DNA from: a virus
Length of the DNA stretch: 22,041 bases
IMG/VR virus record: IMGVR_UViG_3300032309_000806
Span: 1-22,041 of that record
Direction: 5' to 3' (one strand)
In this document: positions 1 through 6,703 of the stretch, piece after piece
Layout of the letters: every line of letters starts with the position of its first letter
Position numbering within the stretch: position 1 is the stretch's first letter
The notes under the pieces: model-generated
Told to the model about the DNA's origin: nothing
Seen by the model: only the letters and a program-made list of their open reading frames with translations
The model's database searches: none
Position numbers and translations under genes: made by a program

Positions 1-1
1 T

Positions 2-310
2 CACATCACAAAACAAATTACCACAGTTACAACTTGGATTAACGAGGAACAAAATCAAAGAATTGAACACGAATCAGATTCCCAAAACTTTTATTTTTCG
101 GATAAGGGCAAAATAGCAGCCTCATTTGAGGAAAAAGATGCAGCAGACATACTAAAAAAATGTGATGCACTTATTTCTGCTGGCTTCAACGAAATGGATT
201 TAGCAGGGCAAGATTACATCCCTAACAATGCATTTCTCTCAATTGTGTTGTCACAATTTCTTCACGTTCCAAAAATCGACACAATTCACAATAATTCTAA
301 TCATAACTAA
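2..310 (+). CDS. Partial hypothetical protein (C-terminal 102 residues)
   Basis: An open frame runs in from the left edge of the window and stops with TAA at 308-310, giving the last 102 residues of a protein whose start lies outside. The visible part is mixed and soluble, with a short acidic helical stretch (EEKDAADILKKCDAL) and an Asn/His-rich end. No family is recognised and no membrane segment is seen. It sits 12 nt upstream of the SSB-like gene in the same direction, so it probably belongs to the same early recombination/replication operon. Codon use resembles its neighbours. The frame is open throughout and ends just before the next start, which supports a real gene; function is unknown. 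Confidence 0.7.
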   Translation, partial: HITKQITTVTTWINEEQNQRIEHESDSQNFYFSDKGKIAASFEEKDAADILKKCDALISAGFNEMDLAGQDYIPNNAFLSIVLSQFLHVPKIDTIHNNSNHN

Positions 311-322
311 TAAACAAAAAAA

Positions 323-676
323 ATGACAATAAAAGGCACGATTAAGCGCATAGGCGCAACGACAACAGTAAGTGATGGTAAATTCTCAAAGAGAGAACTA
401 ATACTAACAACCGCAGACCAGTATCCGCAAATAGTATCAATCGAATTGCAACAAAAAGCCTGCTCACTTGCAGATGACTTGAAAGTAGGTCAGGACATTG
501 AAGCTCACATCAACATTCGTGGTAGGGAGTGGACATCGCCACAAGGTGAAGTAAAAGTATTTAACACAATAGTGTGCTGGAAAGTGGATGCAAACCCGTT
601 TACGCAGACTGAAGAACCACAAGAAAGTTATTCAAAGCCAATTGCACAAACAAGTAATGATGATTTACCATTTTAA
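323..676 (+). CDS. DUF3127-type OB-fold, SSB-like protein
   Basis: A 117-aa protein whose first 90 or so residues match the DUF3127 pattern found in Bacteroidota and their phages: MTIKGTI start, a variable loop (SKRELILTT), QYPQIVSIEL, and a final strand ending FNTIVCWKVD. This family is predicted to form an OB fold that binds single-stranded DNA. The C-terminal 20 residues are polar and end in DDLPF, closely resembling the acidic tip of bacterial SSB (DDDIPF), which recruits replication and repair partners. The next genes encode a RecT-like protein and Gp157, so it probably coats ssDNA during phage recombination and replication. Family assignment comes from sequence pattern; the SSB-like role is inference. 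Confidence 0.75.
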   Translation: MTIKGTIKRIGATTTVSDGKFSKRELILTTADQYPQIVSIELQQKACSLADDLKVGQDIEAHINIRGREWTSPQGEVKVFNTIVCWKVDANPFTQTEEPQESYSKPIAQTSNDDLPF

Positions 677-701
677 TTTTAACCCTTAAAAATAAATAAC
701 A

Positions 702-1382
702 ATGAACACACAAGTAAGTACAGTAACAACAATTAACACTACTGATATAATGAATATCAGTAAAGCATTTTATGAAAGCGGAATGTTTACCGACATCAAA
801 AGTGTTGCACAAGCAATGGTCAAAATATCCGCAGGGCAAGAAATTGGAATTCCTCCATTTGCTGCTATGACTGGCATCCACATTATTCAAGGAAAGCCGA
901 CCATTGGTGCTGGTCTTATTGCATCAAGATTAAAAGGTAGTGGTAAGTATGATTACCGAGTTATTGAAGCATCTGAAAAGGTTTGCAGCATTGACTTTTA
1001 TCAAGGTAACACTAAAATTGGTAATAGCACATTTACTATTGAAGATGCAAGAAAAGCATTAACTAAAAACATTGACAAATTCCCTAAAAATATGTTATTT
1101 GCCAGAGCAATTAGTAATGGAGTAAAATGGTATTGCCCAGATATCTTTAGTGGGCCAGTTTACGTTCCAGAGGAAATGCAAGTAGTGACAACTGAAGAAG
1201 CTACACACATCGAAGTTGACACAACTATTGATGAAATCATTAATGACATACAAGTTTGCGTTTCACTTGATGAAATTAAAGCGGTATGGAAGAAGTTAAC
1301 GCTTAACCAAAAAACAGACTTGAGAGTATTAGCAGCAAAGGATGAAATGAAAATTAAACTAACACCTAACACCGAAGCATAA
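702..1382 (+). CDS. Putative RecT-like single-strand annealing protein
   Basis: A 226-aa protein resembling phage recombinases annotated as RecT-like. Features are an N-terminal helix (MNISKAFYESGMF), a core with GQEIGIPPFAAMTGIHIIQG followed by a KP.IGAGLIASRLK segment, and the characteristic KFPKNMLFARAISNGVKWY, CPDIFSGPVY and VPEEM motifs near residues 127-158. Such proteins anneal complementary ssDNA in phage recombination. The C-terminal 65 residues form an acidic helical extension. The gene lies between an SSB-like gene and gp157, a common arrangement of recombination modules. Its stop overlaps the next start (TAATG). No exonuclease partner is visible here. The RecT assignment rests on motif memory and context, so other annealing families cannot be excluded. 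Confidence 0.6.
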   Translation: MNTQVSTVTTINTTDIMNISKAFYESGMFTDIKSVAQAMVKISAGQEIGIPPFAAMTGIHIIQGKPTIGAGLIASRLKGSGKYDYRVIEASEKVCSIDFYQGNTKIGNSTFTIEDARKALTKNIDKFPKNMLFARAISNGVKWYCPDIFSGPVYVPEEMQVVTTEEATHIEVDTTIDEIINDIQVCVSLDEIKAVWKKLTLNQKTDLRVLAAKDEMKIKLTPNTEA

Positions 1383-1876
1383 TGAAACTAACAATATATC
1401 AAATCGAACAAAGCTATAACCAATTAGCAGAAGAATTAATCGAAAATGGTGGGGAATTAACCCCATCATTAGAGGAGCAGTTAGCAATCACAGAAGAGCA
1501 GTTGCAAAACAAATCAGTTGCGTATTCGTTTGTTATAAAGCAAATGGATGCTGATGTTGACATTATTTCTGCTGAAATTAAGAGGTTGCAAACAGCAAAG
1601 AAGCAACGCGAGAAAGCATCGGACTATCTAAAAGACCGCATTAAACACGCAATGGATTTATTTAGCATTGATGAGATTAAAACACCATTGGTGAAGATTA
1701 ACTTTCGCAAATCTGAAACTGTTGAGGTGGATGATGTCAATGCACTACCATCACTTTACAAGGTAGTTAAGGTAACAGAACAAGCCGATAAGGCTGCTAT
1801 TAAAGCAGCATTAAAGGATGGTGTTGAGATTGCTGGATGCAGTATAGCAACACATCGTAATTTGCAGATTAAGTAA
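1382..1876 (+). CDS. Gp157 family protein
   Basis: A 164-aa protein with the typical build of the siphovirus Gp157 family. An N-terminal helix (IYQIEQSYNQLAEEL) is followed by a long coiled-coil stretch at about residues 40-90, including DADVDIISAEIKRLQTAKKQ. The family signature then appears as DEIKTPLVKINFRKSETVEV, LPSLYKVVKVTEQADKAAIK and a final GCSIATHRNLQIK. The biochemical role of Gp157 is not firmly known; a streptococcal phage homologue was linked to phage resistance when expressed in the host. It usually sits beside recombination genes, as here. The start is set by the one-base TAATG overlap with the RecT-like gene. Its last codons overlap a promoter-like element and a palindrome. 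Confidence 0.85.
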   Translation: MKLTIYQIEQSYNQLAEELIENGGELTPSLEEQLAITEEQLQNKSVAYSFVIKQMDADVDIISAEIKRLQTAKKQREKASDYLKDRIKHAMDLFSIDEIKTPLVKINFRKSETVEVDDVNALPSLYKVVKVTEQADKAAIKAALKDGVEIAGCSIATHRNLQIK

Positions 1877-1892
1877 TTATTACTTATATTTG
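1861..1892 (+). promoter_or_regulatory. Bacteroidota-type promoter with spacer palindrome
   Basis: A TTTG at 1861-1864 and TATATTTG at 1885-1892 are separated by 20 nt, matching the Bacteroidota consensus (TTTG about -33, TAnnTTTG about -7). Transcription would start near 1897-1900, just after gp157. The spacer holds a perfect dyad, AAGTAAT T ATTACTT (1871-1885), which touches the -7 element and contains the gp157 stop codon. Such a position suits a repressor or activator operator. Boxes and dyad are directly visible; promoter activity and regulation are inferred. Confidence 0.55.
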
Positions 1893-1932
1893 CAAACGAA
1901 ATAACCGCCAAATTGAAAACATTTAACAACAT

Positions 1933-1990
1933 AACCCCTATTTTAGTGTGGCCTCTTGGCGGTGGCGCACTTTAGTAGGGGTTTCTTTAT
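1933..1990 (+). terminator. Nested hairpin, terminator- or attenuator-like
   Basis: An 8-bp stem AACCCCTA (1933-1940) / TAGGGGTT (1976-1983) encloses a second stem AGTGTG (1945-1950) / CGCACT (1966-1971, one G-T pair) and an inner GCC/GGC mini-stem, and is followed by TCTTTAT. The region is GC-rich against AT-rich surroundings. An upstream ACCGCCAA (1904-1911) is exactly complementary to TTGGCGGT (1956-1963) in the loop, so an alternative fold is possible. The T-tract is short, so this may be an attenuator or a small RNA end and not a strong terminator. Confidence 0.45.
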
Positions 1991-1997
1991 ATCCCAA

Positions 1998-2126
1998 ATG
2001 AAAATATTTTTTATAAAGTCACCAACTGGCAAAGTTTACACATTAAACGCTGAATCGAAGTTTCACGCTATTCAAAAAGCAATAGTGAAAGATGATTTTA
2101 AATATACCTCAAACCAATACAAATAA
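1998..2126 (+). CDS. Small hypothetical protein, 42 aa
   Basis: A short frame from ATG 1998 to TAA 2124-2126 encodes 42 residues beginning MKIFFIKSPTGKVYTLNAES and continuing with a helix-like KFHAIQKAI segment. The stop overlaps the start of the next gene in a TAATG junction, the same coupling used at several other places in this genome, which argues that it is translated. It is the first gene after the promoter and hairpin at 1861-1990, so it may act as the leader cistron of the replication operon. It is basic, soluble and without cysteines. No function is recognised. Confidence 0.6.
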   Translation: MKIFFIKSPTGKVYTLNAESKFHAIQKAIVKDDFKYTSNQYK

Positions 2127-2761
2127 TGAAAGATACATTTATAATACGTTCAGAGTGGTGGCCTGCCATCTCTAAACTAAACGATACCCAAAAGGCAATA
2201 ATACTATCCAACCTATTTAACTTTCACGCAGATGGCCAAGTTGACCTATCTGATGCTCTGGTTGAGTTAGTCTGGTCATTCATTGAGCCTAACCTTATAC
2301 GCAATATGGCCAATTATGAAGACCGTGTGAAGAAAGCCTCTGAAAATGGCAAAAAAGGAGGTCGCCCAAAAAGCGAAGAAAACCTAAATAAAGGGTTGGC
2401 TTTTTTGGAAACCAATAAAAAGCCAATTGAAAGCCTAAATGTAAGTGTAAGTGTAAGTGATAGTGTAAGTGTAAATGAAAGTGTTAATGTGAGTGATAAA
2501 ATAGGCGCACCCGCCCGCACGGATTTTCTTTCTTTTTGTCAAGGATTAGATATAGACTTTGAGAAGTTAAAAGAAACTATTGAAGAAAAATATAACACTT
2601 GGATTAAAAACGGATGGAAAGATGGTAATGGTAAGCAGATTGATGACTGGCAGCAGAAAATTAAAAACACTTTACCATACTTAAAGCCAATGCCGAAAAA
2701 ACAAACAAACAACGATATAGTAAAAGCAAAAGGTAACTGGGGAGGTAAGAATGCAAAATAA
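2126..2761 (+). CDS. DUF6291-type replisome organiser / replication initiation protein
   Basis: A 211-aa protein in three parts. Residues 1-85 match the DUF6291 pattern (SEWWPAISKLNDTQKAIILSN, then EPNLIRNMANYEDRVKKASE and NGKKGGRPKS), found in phage replication proteins. Residues 106-125 are a low-complexity linker of alternating Ser and Val/Asp/Asn. Residues 130-195 form a second conserved domain with KYNTWIKNGWKDGNGK and NTLPYLKP, seen in primosome accessory proteins of Bacteroidota phages. It is followed directly, with an 11-nt overlap, by the DnaB helicase gene, so it probably recognises the origin and helps load the helicase. The linker is encoded by hexamer repeats that may themselves form part of the origin. 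Domain matches are from pattern; function is inferred. Confidence 0.65.
   Translation: MKDTFIIRSEWWPAISKLNDTQKAIILSNLFNFHADGQVDLSDALVELVWSFIEPNLIRNMANYEDRVKKASENGKKGGRPKSEENLNKGLAFLETNKKPIESLNVSVSVSDSVSVNESVNVSDKIGAPARTDFLSFCQGLDIDFEKLKETIEEKYNTWIKNGWKDGNGKQIDDWQQKIKNTLPYLKPMPKKQTNNDIVKAKGNWGGKNAK
2396..2426. repeat. Inverted repeat inside replisome organiser gene
   Basis: TTGGCTTTTT (2396-2405) and AAAAAGCCAA (2417-2426) are perfect 10-bp inverted repeats. The 11-nt loop contains a further small dyad, TTGG AAA CCAA. The hairpin lies 14 nt before the hexamer array at 2441-2500, within coding sequence for the start of the protein linker. It could be an origin structure or a chance product of the A/T-rich codons. 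Confidence 0.5.
2441..2500 (+). repeat. Ten imperfect GTAAGT-type hexamer repeats
   Basis: Ten consecutive in-phase hexamers: GTAAGT three times, then GATAGT, GTAAGT, GTAAAT, GAAAGT, GTTAAT, GTGAGT and GATAAA. Each unit encodes a dipeptide of Val, Asp or Glu plus Ser or Asn (Lys in the last), forming the low-complexity linker of the replisome organiser. Iteron arrays inside initiator genes are known as phage origins, for example in lambda O. The array could equally be only a flexible protein linker that expanded by slippage. Confidence 0.75.
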
Positions 2762-4187
2762 AAAGAAAACAGTACGCATTGATGATGATGCCACAATAGA
2801 ATGGGGAAAACTACCACCACAAGCAGATGACTTGGAAGTGTCAATTATAGGTGCAATACTTATTCGTGCTACCTGCATAGATGAGATTGTTGACTTTTTT
2901 CGACCAGATATGATGTACAAGGAAAGCCATAAGGTTATACTTGAAGCAATCTACACACTTTACAAACTTTCAAGCCCAATCACAGTTATAACTGTAAACA
3001 CAGAATTGAAGCGCACAAGTAATTTAGAAAAGGCTGGAGGTACTTATTATCTAACAACCTTATGCAACAAAGCAGATTTCAATGTAGAATACAATGCAAG
3101 GATAGTCTTTCAAAAATACACGCAGCGTGAACTTATATTAATGTCAGCAGGTATTATCAAGGAAAGTTATCAAGACAACGTAGATGCGTTTGAAATGCTT
3201 GAAAAAGGACAAAATATGATTGACAAGGTTACGCAAACTATTCACGTAGGTAAGTTTGATAATGTTACAGATTTGTTCTTTGAATCTGAAAAACGAAATT
3301 TAGAAATTAGATCAAAGCAAGGAATTAGTGGTGTTCCAAGTGGCTATTTTGATATTGATAAAATTACTGGAGGTTGGCAAAGTAGTGATTTAATAATTTT
3401 AGCGGCAAGACCCGGAATGGGTAAAACTGCATTTGTTTTAAATATTGCCAGAAATGCAGCAGTTGACTTTAATGAGCCGATAGCGTTGTTTAGTTTAGAA
3501 ATGTCCTCAATGCAATTAATAAATCGTTTGCAAAGTGCCGAAAGCGAAATACCTTTGGAAAAATTTATGCGTACTGGATTAAACGATGCTGAGGTACAAC
3601 AAAAGAGGTTAAAATGTCAAAAGTTAGTCGATAGTAAAATATTTATTGATGATACCCCTGCAATATCGGTGTTTGAACTAAAAGTAAAACTTAAAAAATT
3701 AAAGCGTGACCACAATATTAAACTTGCAATTGTTGACTATATTCAACTTATGACTGCTGGAAAGGTTGACAATGTTAACGGAAGAGAGCAGGAAGTTGGA
3801 TATATTTCGCGTTCATTGAAAGGCATTGCCAAAGAATTAAACATTCCAATTATTGCACTGTCACAACTTAGCCGAAAGGTTGAAGAACGTGCTGATAGAA
3901 CACCAATATTGTCCGATTTGCGTGAGAGTGGAAGCATTGAGCAGGATGCAGATATGGTTATTTTTTTATTTAGGCCAGAGTATCACGGAATAATGGAGGA
4001 CAACGATGGCAATAGCACAGTTGGCAAAGCGCAGTTTATTATTGCAAAACATCGAAATGGTGCAACAACTGATGATATTCTTCTTGGATGGGATGGTCAA
4101 TATACCAAGTTTAGAGATATAAATGAGGCAGTAAATAAAGAAGCACCAGTGTTTACATCAAACTTAAAAGCAAATGAAGATTTTTAG
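2751..4187 (+). CDS. dnaB: Replicative DNA helicase (DnaB family)
   Basis: A 478-aa hexameric replicative helicase of normal DnaB length. The N-terminal collar domain spans about residues 20-125 (DDLEVSIIGAIL, VITVNTELK, AGGTYYLTTL). The RecA-like motor begins near residue 195 with PSGYFDIDKITGGWQSSDL. Visible motifs are Walker A ARPGMGKT (219-226), FSLEMS (247-252), Walker B LAIVDYIQLM (325-334), SQLSR (371-375), DLRESGSIEQDAD, and a KHRNG arginine-finger region (433-437). It unwinds the replication fork and would act with the preceding organiser, which it overlaps by 11 nt. The nuclease gene downstream overlaps its end by 14 nt. All catalytic residues appear intact. The short basic N-terminus could be trimmed by a later start, but none is better. 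Confidence 0.95.
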   Translation: MQNKKKTVRIDDDATIEWGKLPPQADDLEVSIIGAILIRATCIDEIVDFFRPDMMYKESHKVILEAIYTLYKLSSPITVITVNTELKRTSNLEKAGGTYYLTTLCNKADFNVEYNARIVFQKYTQRELILMSAGIIKESYQDNVDAFEMLEKGQNMIDKVTQTIHVGKFDNVTDLFFESEKRNLEIRSKQGISGVPSGYFDIDKITGGWQSSDLIILAARPGMGKTAFVLNIARNAAVDFNEPIALFSLEMSSMQLINRLQSAESEIPLEKFMRTGLNDAEVQQKRLKCQKLVDSKIFIDDTPAISVFELKVKLKKLKRDHNIKLAIVDYIQLMTAGKVDNVNGREQEVGYISRSLKGIAKELNIPIIALSQLSRKVEERADRTPILSDLRESGSIEQDADMVIFLFRPEYHGIMEDNDGNSTVGKAQFIIAKHRNGATTDDILLGWDGQYTKFRDINEAVNKEAPVFTSNLKANEDF

Positions 4188-4704
4188 CATCCCCGAATTT
4201 GAACTCTATTACCACAATCAATACAAACGGTCAAACATGAATCAAGCGTTTTGGCAAACATTACCGATTGAGCGATTTAACCTTAACAAAAAGAAAGTTG
4301 TTAAGAAGCGAAAGGCGGAGCTCACGACTAATCATTTAGACTTACCGGTAAACAATGTTATCCAACCGAAAGAAACCAAAGATGCTTTCAATACTAATAA
4401 GTTTACCGATTTAATCATTGCTTACCTTAAAGCAGTACATAGTTGCAATAGTGCGAGGCGCATTAGTAGTGAGGGTAGATATCGAAAGGGCATAGGTTAC
4501 ATTGCAGGGCTTAACAAAGGAATGGAAGACATCCAATGTATATTGAGAGGCCGATTGTTCGCCATTGAAGTCAAATCACCAACCGATAAGATAAGCGAAG
4601 CACAACTAAAACGAAAAGCAGCAATCGAATTAGATGGAGGTAATTACATTGTAGCTACATCATTTGAGCAAGTGCAAAATGAAATATTAGGATATTTAAA
4701 ATAA
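4174..4704 (+). CDS. VRR-NUC-like nuclease
   Basis: A 176-aa protein whose C-terminal 80 residues resemble VRR-NUC domains, a PD-(D/E)xK nuclease family related to Holliday junction resolvases. Visible elements are GRYRKGIGYIAGLNKGMEDI, then GRLFAIEVKS, SEAQLKRKAAIELDGGNY and IVATSFEQV. The presumed metal ligands are D119, E132 and K134. The usual G-x-P-D signature reads GMED here, so the proline is replaced. Residues 1-75 are basic and poorly conserved-looking, perhaps a DNA-binding extension. It overlaps the dnaB end by 14 nt, so it probably serves recombination intermediates or replication forks. A 16-nt gap then separates it from the packaging genes, making it the last gene of the replication block. 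Confidence 0.7.
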   Translation: MKIFSIPEFELYYHNQYKRSNMNQAFWQTLPIERFNLNKKKVVKKRKAELTTNHLDLPVNNVIQPKETKDAFNTNKFTDLIIAYLKAVHSCNSARRISSEGRYRKGIGYIAGLNKGMEDIQCILRGRLFAIEVKSPTDKISEAQLKRKAAIELDGGNYIVATSFEQVQNEILGYLK

Positions 4705-4708
4705 TTAG

Positions 4709-4716
4709 TACATTTG
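4709..4716 (+). promoter_or_regulatory. Candidate -7 element before ParB-like gene
   Basis: TACATTTG matches the Bacteroidota -7 consensus TAnnTTTG in a short intergenic gap. It ends exactly 4 nt before ATG 4721, so a transcript would begin at or very near the start codon (leaderless). No TTTG/TTG box is seen at the expected -33 distance, so this is weak evidence. Confidence 0.3.
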
Positions 4717-4720
4717 TGGT

Positions 4721-5272
4721 ATGAAAAGTAAACAAACCGAAAATATAAAGGTAACATCACTAATTGCTGATGATAAGAACTTTAATAAAGGTAGCGAGAA
4801 TGGCGCAGAAATGATACGCAAATCGTTTGAAAAGTTCGGAGCAGGTAGAAGTATACTTTTGGATAAGAACAACCGTATAATCGCAGGAAACAAGTCAGTT
4901 GAGTTTTCTGGCATTGAAGATGTTCTTATTGTAGAATCCGATGGCACTCAACTAATAGCGGTAAAGAGAACAGACATTGATTTGGATTCACCACAAGGCA
5001 GAGAGATGGCACTGGCTGATAATGCTTCGGCAAAGGCTAACATCGTGTTTGATGCTGAATTGATTGAAGCAGAACTTGGCGAGGCGGTTTGTGAGGAGTG
5101 GGGGATTGATGTTGCACAACAAGACATTGAAGAAATAGATAATTTTAATGAGGCAGTTAAATTTACGATTGATTGTAAAAATATTGAGGAATTAGAAAAG
5201 TTGCAGACTAAATTAAATGTATCAGGCAAAAAAATATCGTATGAAGATTTTTTAATAAAGGCTGCATTATGA
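4721..5272 (+). CDS. ParB/Srx-like N-terminal domain protein
   Basis: A 183-aa protein with a ParB-like N-terminal domain at about residues 8-110. It shows a substrate-choice segment (FNKGSENGAEMIRKSFEKFG), a GRSILLDKNNRIIAGN core where IIAGN replaces the usual GExR motif, and MALADNASAKANIVFD. Phage ParB-like proteins of this kind are often found next to terminase genes or fused to DNA methyltransferases. Here the C-terminal 45 residues (FTIDCKNIEELEKLQTKLNV...) are not a methyltransferase. It may act as a DNA-binding or nuclease accessory to packaging. The next gene starts within its stop codon (ATGA). Domain call is good; the precise role is unknown. Confidence 0.7.
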   Translation: MKSKQTENIKVTSLIADDKNFNKGSENGAEMIRKSFEKFGAGRSILLDKNNRIIAGNKSVEFSGIEDVLIVESDGTQLIAVKRTDIDLDSPQGREMALADNASAKANIVFDAELIEAELGEAVCEEWGIDVAQQDIEEIDNFNEAVKFTIDCKNIEELEKLQTKLNVSGKKISYEDFLIKAAL

Positions 5273-6225
5273 AGATTGCATTATTAGATGTTAAGGTAGG
5301 CACAAAAGTAGGAAGTAATTTTACAGCTGTAAATATGCGTAATATGATATTGCTTCAAAAAGAATTAGGTGCTGATTTTTATTATTCAACAGACCAATTG
5401 ATTAATAATAATAAGCAATATGATGTATTTATATTTGGTTTTGCAGGTAGAAATTCAGAAATTGAAAAACAAATAGAATTTATAAATAAATCTATTAATT
5501 ATAAATTATTTTGGTTAGTTGGAGAATATGAGCAAAATGATTATCCAGCATTGTTTTATATTTGCAATAGAAATAAAATTAAATATAATTTAATAAAAAA
5601 TTACAATAAAACTGAAAAAAGAAAATTAATAGATAATCAATATGAATTAAATCTTAATTTACTAATAGCTAAAAAATCAAATGAACTAATTAAAAAAAAA
5701 TATGATTGCATTTATTATGGTAGATGGAGAGAAGATAGGGCAGATTATTTTAAAAAGTATATTCAAGGTGGATTGTATTTAAGTACATCAACCAAAAATA
5801 TGAAAAAATTTAAGCACGAGGGATGCAATCCTAAATATTTAGATACAATTAGTTGGGCAGACAAAAAAGAAACATTAAATTTATTTAAATACTCATTATA
5901 CATTGAGGATAAGTATACTCATAGTGTATTCAATAATCTTGCTAATAGATGGTATGAGGCTGGATTTTGCAATGTAGTAGTATTTTTTGATATTAATTGT
6001 TGGAATACTATACGCAAGTCAGAGATAGGATATTATGAAGAACAGATTAAGGATTACATCGTAACAGATTATCAGTCATTGCAAGAAAAAATAGATTATT
6101 GTAATAAAAATTTTGAAAAACATTTAGCAATTCAAAAGGGATGGCGAATTCAAGAATTACAATTAAGAAGTGATATGATTAACGAATTAAAAAATATTGT
6201 AACTAATGGCAACACCATCACTTAA
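5269..6225 (+). CDS. Putative glycosyltransferase (GT-B-like), AT-rich insertion
   Basis: A 318-aa protein with features suggesting a nucleotide-sugar glycosyltransferase of GT-B type. There is an N-terminal alternating beta/alpha region (MKIALLDVKVG, YDVFIFGFAG, YKLFWLVGEYE), a central DCIYYGRWREDRADYFKKYI, and a late KYSLYIEDKYTHSVFNNLANRWYEAG then FCNVVVFFD segment. In GT-B enzymes that last region resembles the donor-binding part. The gene is markedly AT-rich: by hand count 53 of 300 bases at 5461-5760 are G or C (about 18%), against about 45% in a sampled terminase stretch. It lies between the ParB-like and terminase small subunit genes with 4-nt and 20-nt overlaps. This suggests recent acquisition. 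The acceptor is unknown, and the family call is tentative. Confidence 0.5.
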   Translation: MKIALLDVKVGTKVGSNFTAVNMRNMILLQKELGADFYYSTDQLINNNKQYDVFIFGFAGRNSEIEKQIEFINKSINYKLFWLVGEYEQNDYPALFYICNRNKIKYNLIKNYNKTEKRKLIDNQYELNLNLLIAKKSNELIKKKYDCIYYGRWREDRADYFKKYIQGGLYLSTSTKNMKKFKHEGCNPKYLDTISWADKKETLNLFKYSLYIEDKYTHSVFNNLANRWYEAGFCNVVVFFDINCWNTIRKSEIGYYEEQIKDYIVTDYQSLQEKIDYCNKNFEKHLAIQKGWRIQELQLRSDMINELKNIVTNGNTIT

Positions 6226-6703
6226 ACATACCAAATTCATTGATTTAGTTGCCAATGGTATATCGCAGGATAAAGCCTATATTGAGGCTATTGCACAAAA
6301 AAAAGTAAATGGCAATACTGCCCGAAGCAAAGGCTCAATATTGGCTAAAAGATATGCAAAGGAAATCCAAGAACATAAGCAATTAGTTAAGCAAGCCATT
6401 AACAACGCCACATCAACTGCAATAACCGAACTTGCGGAAAAGAATATTTTATCAACTGCCGAACGAATGGAGATGTTGAGCAAGATTGCCAAAGGTGAAA
6501 TTAAGATTAAGAAACCATTTGTTATTGCTGGTAAGATTATGGAATACCCATCAGAGCCAGACCACAACGACAGAACTAAAGCCATAGCCGAACTTAATAA
6601 AATGGATGGAAGTTATGCTCCTGCGAAAACCGAAACAACCATCACCGACACGCGCCCACCATCAACTGTTACGATGCCTGATGGCACTAAGATTGAAATT
6701 TAA
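6206..6703 (+). CDS. terS: Terminase small subunit
   Basis: A 165-aa protein immediately upstream of the large terminase, with the expected size and layout of a small terminase subunit. Residues 1-50 carry a helix-turn-helix-like region (HTKFIDLVANGISQDKAYIE, then NGNTARSKGSILAKRYAKEI). Residues 50-95 form helices for oligomerisation (LVKQAINNATSTAITELAEK), and a third conserved segment (DRTKAIAELNKMDGSY) precedes a polar tail. It would recognise phage DNA and start packaging. The first 20 nt overlap the glycosyltransferase-like gene, and the stop is coupled to the large subunit by TAATG. The call rests on pattern and position. Confidence 0.85.
   Translation: MATPSLKHTKFIDLVANGISQDKAYIEAIAQKKVNGNTARSKGSILAKRYAKEIQEHKQLVKQAINNATSTAITELAEKNILSTAERMEMLSKIAKGEIKIKKPFVIAGKIMEYPSEPDHNDRTKAIAELNKMDGSYAPAKTETTITDTRPPSTVTMPDGTKIEI

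Noticed and set aside
600-890. 96-residue minus-strand frame across the SSB-like/RecT-like junction
   Set aside because: Overlaps two well-supported genes on the opposite strand and has a Cys/His-rich composition typical of a shadow.
2441-2500. Short regular repeats considered as a CRISPR array
   Set aside because: Units are six bases, contiguous and without spacers, and they are in-frame coding repeats.
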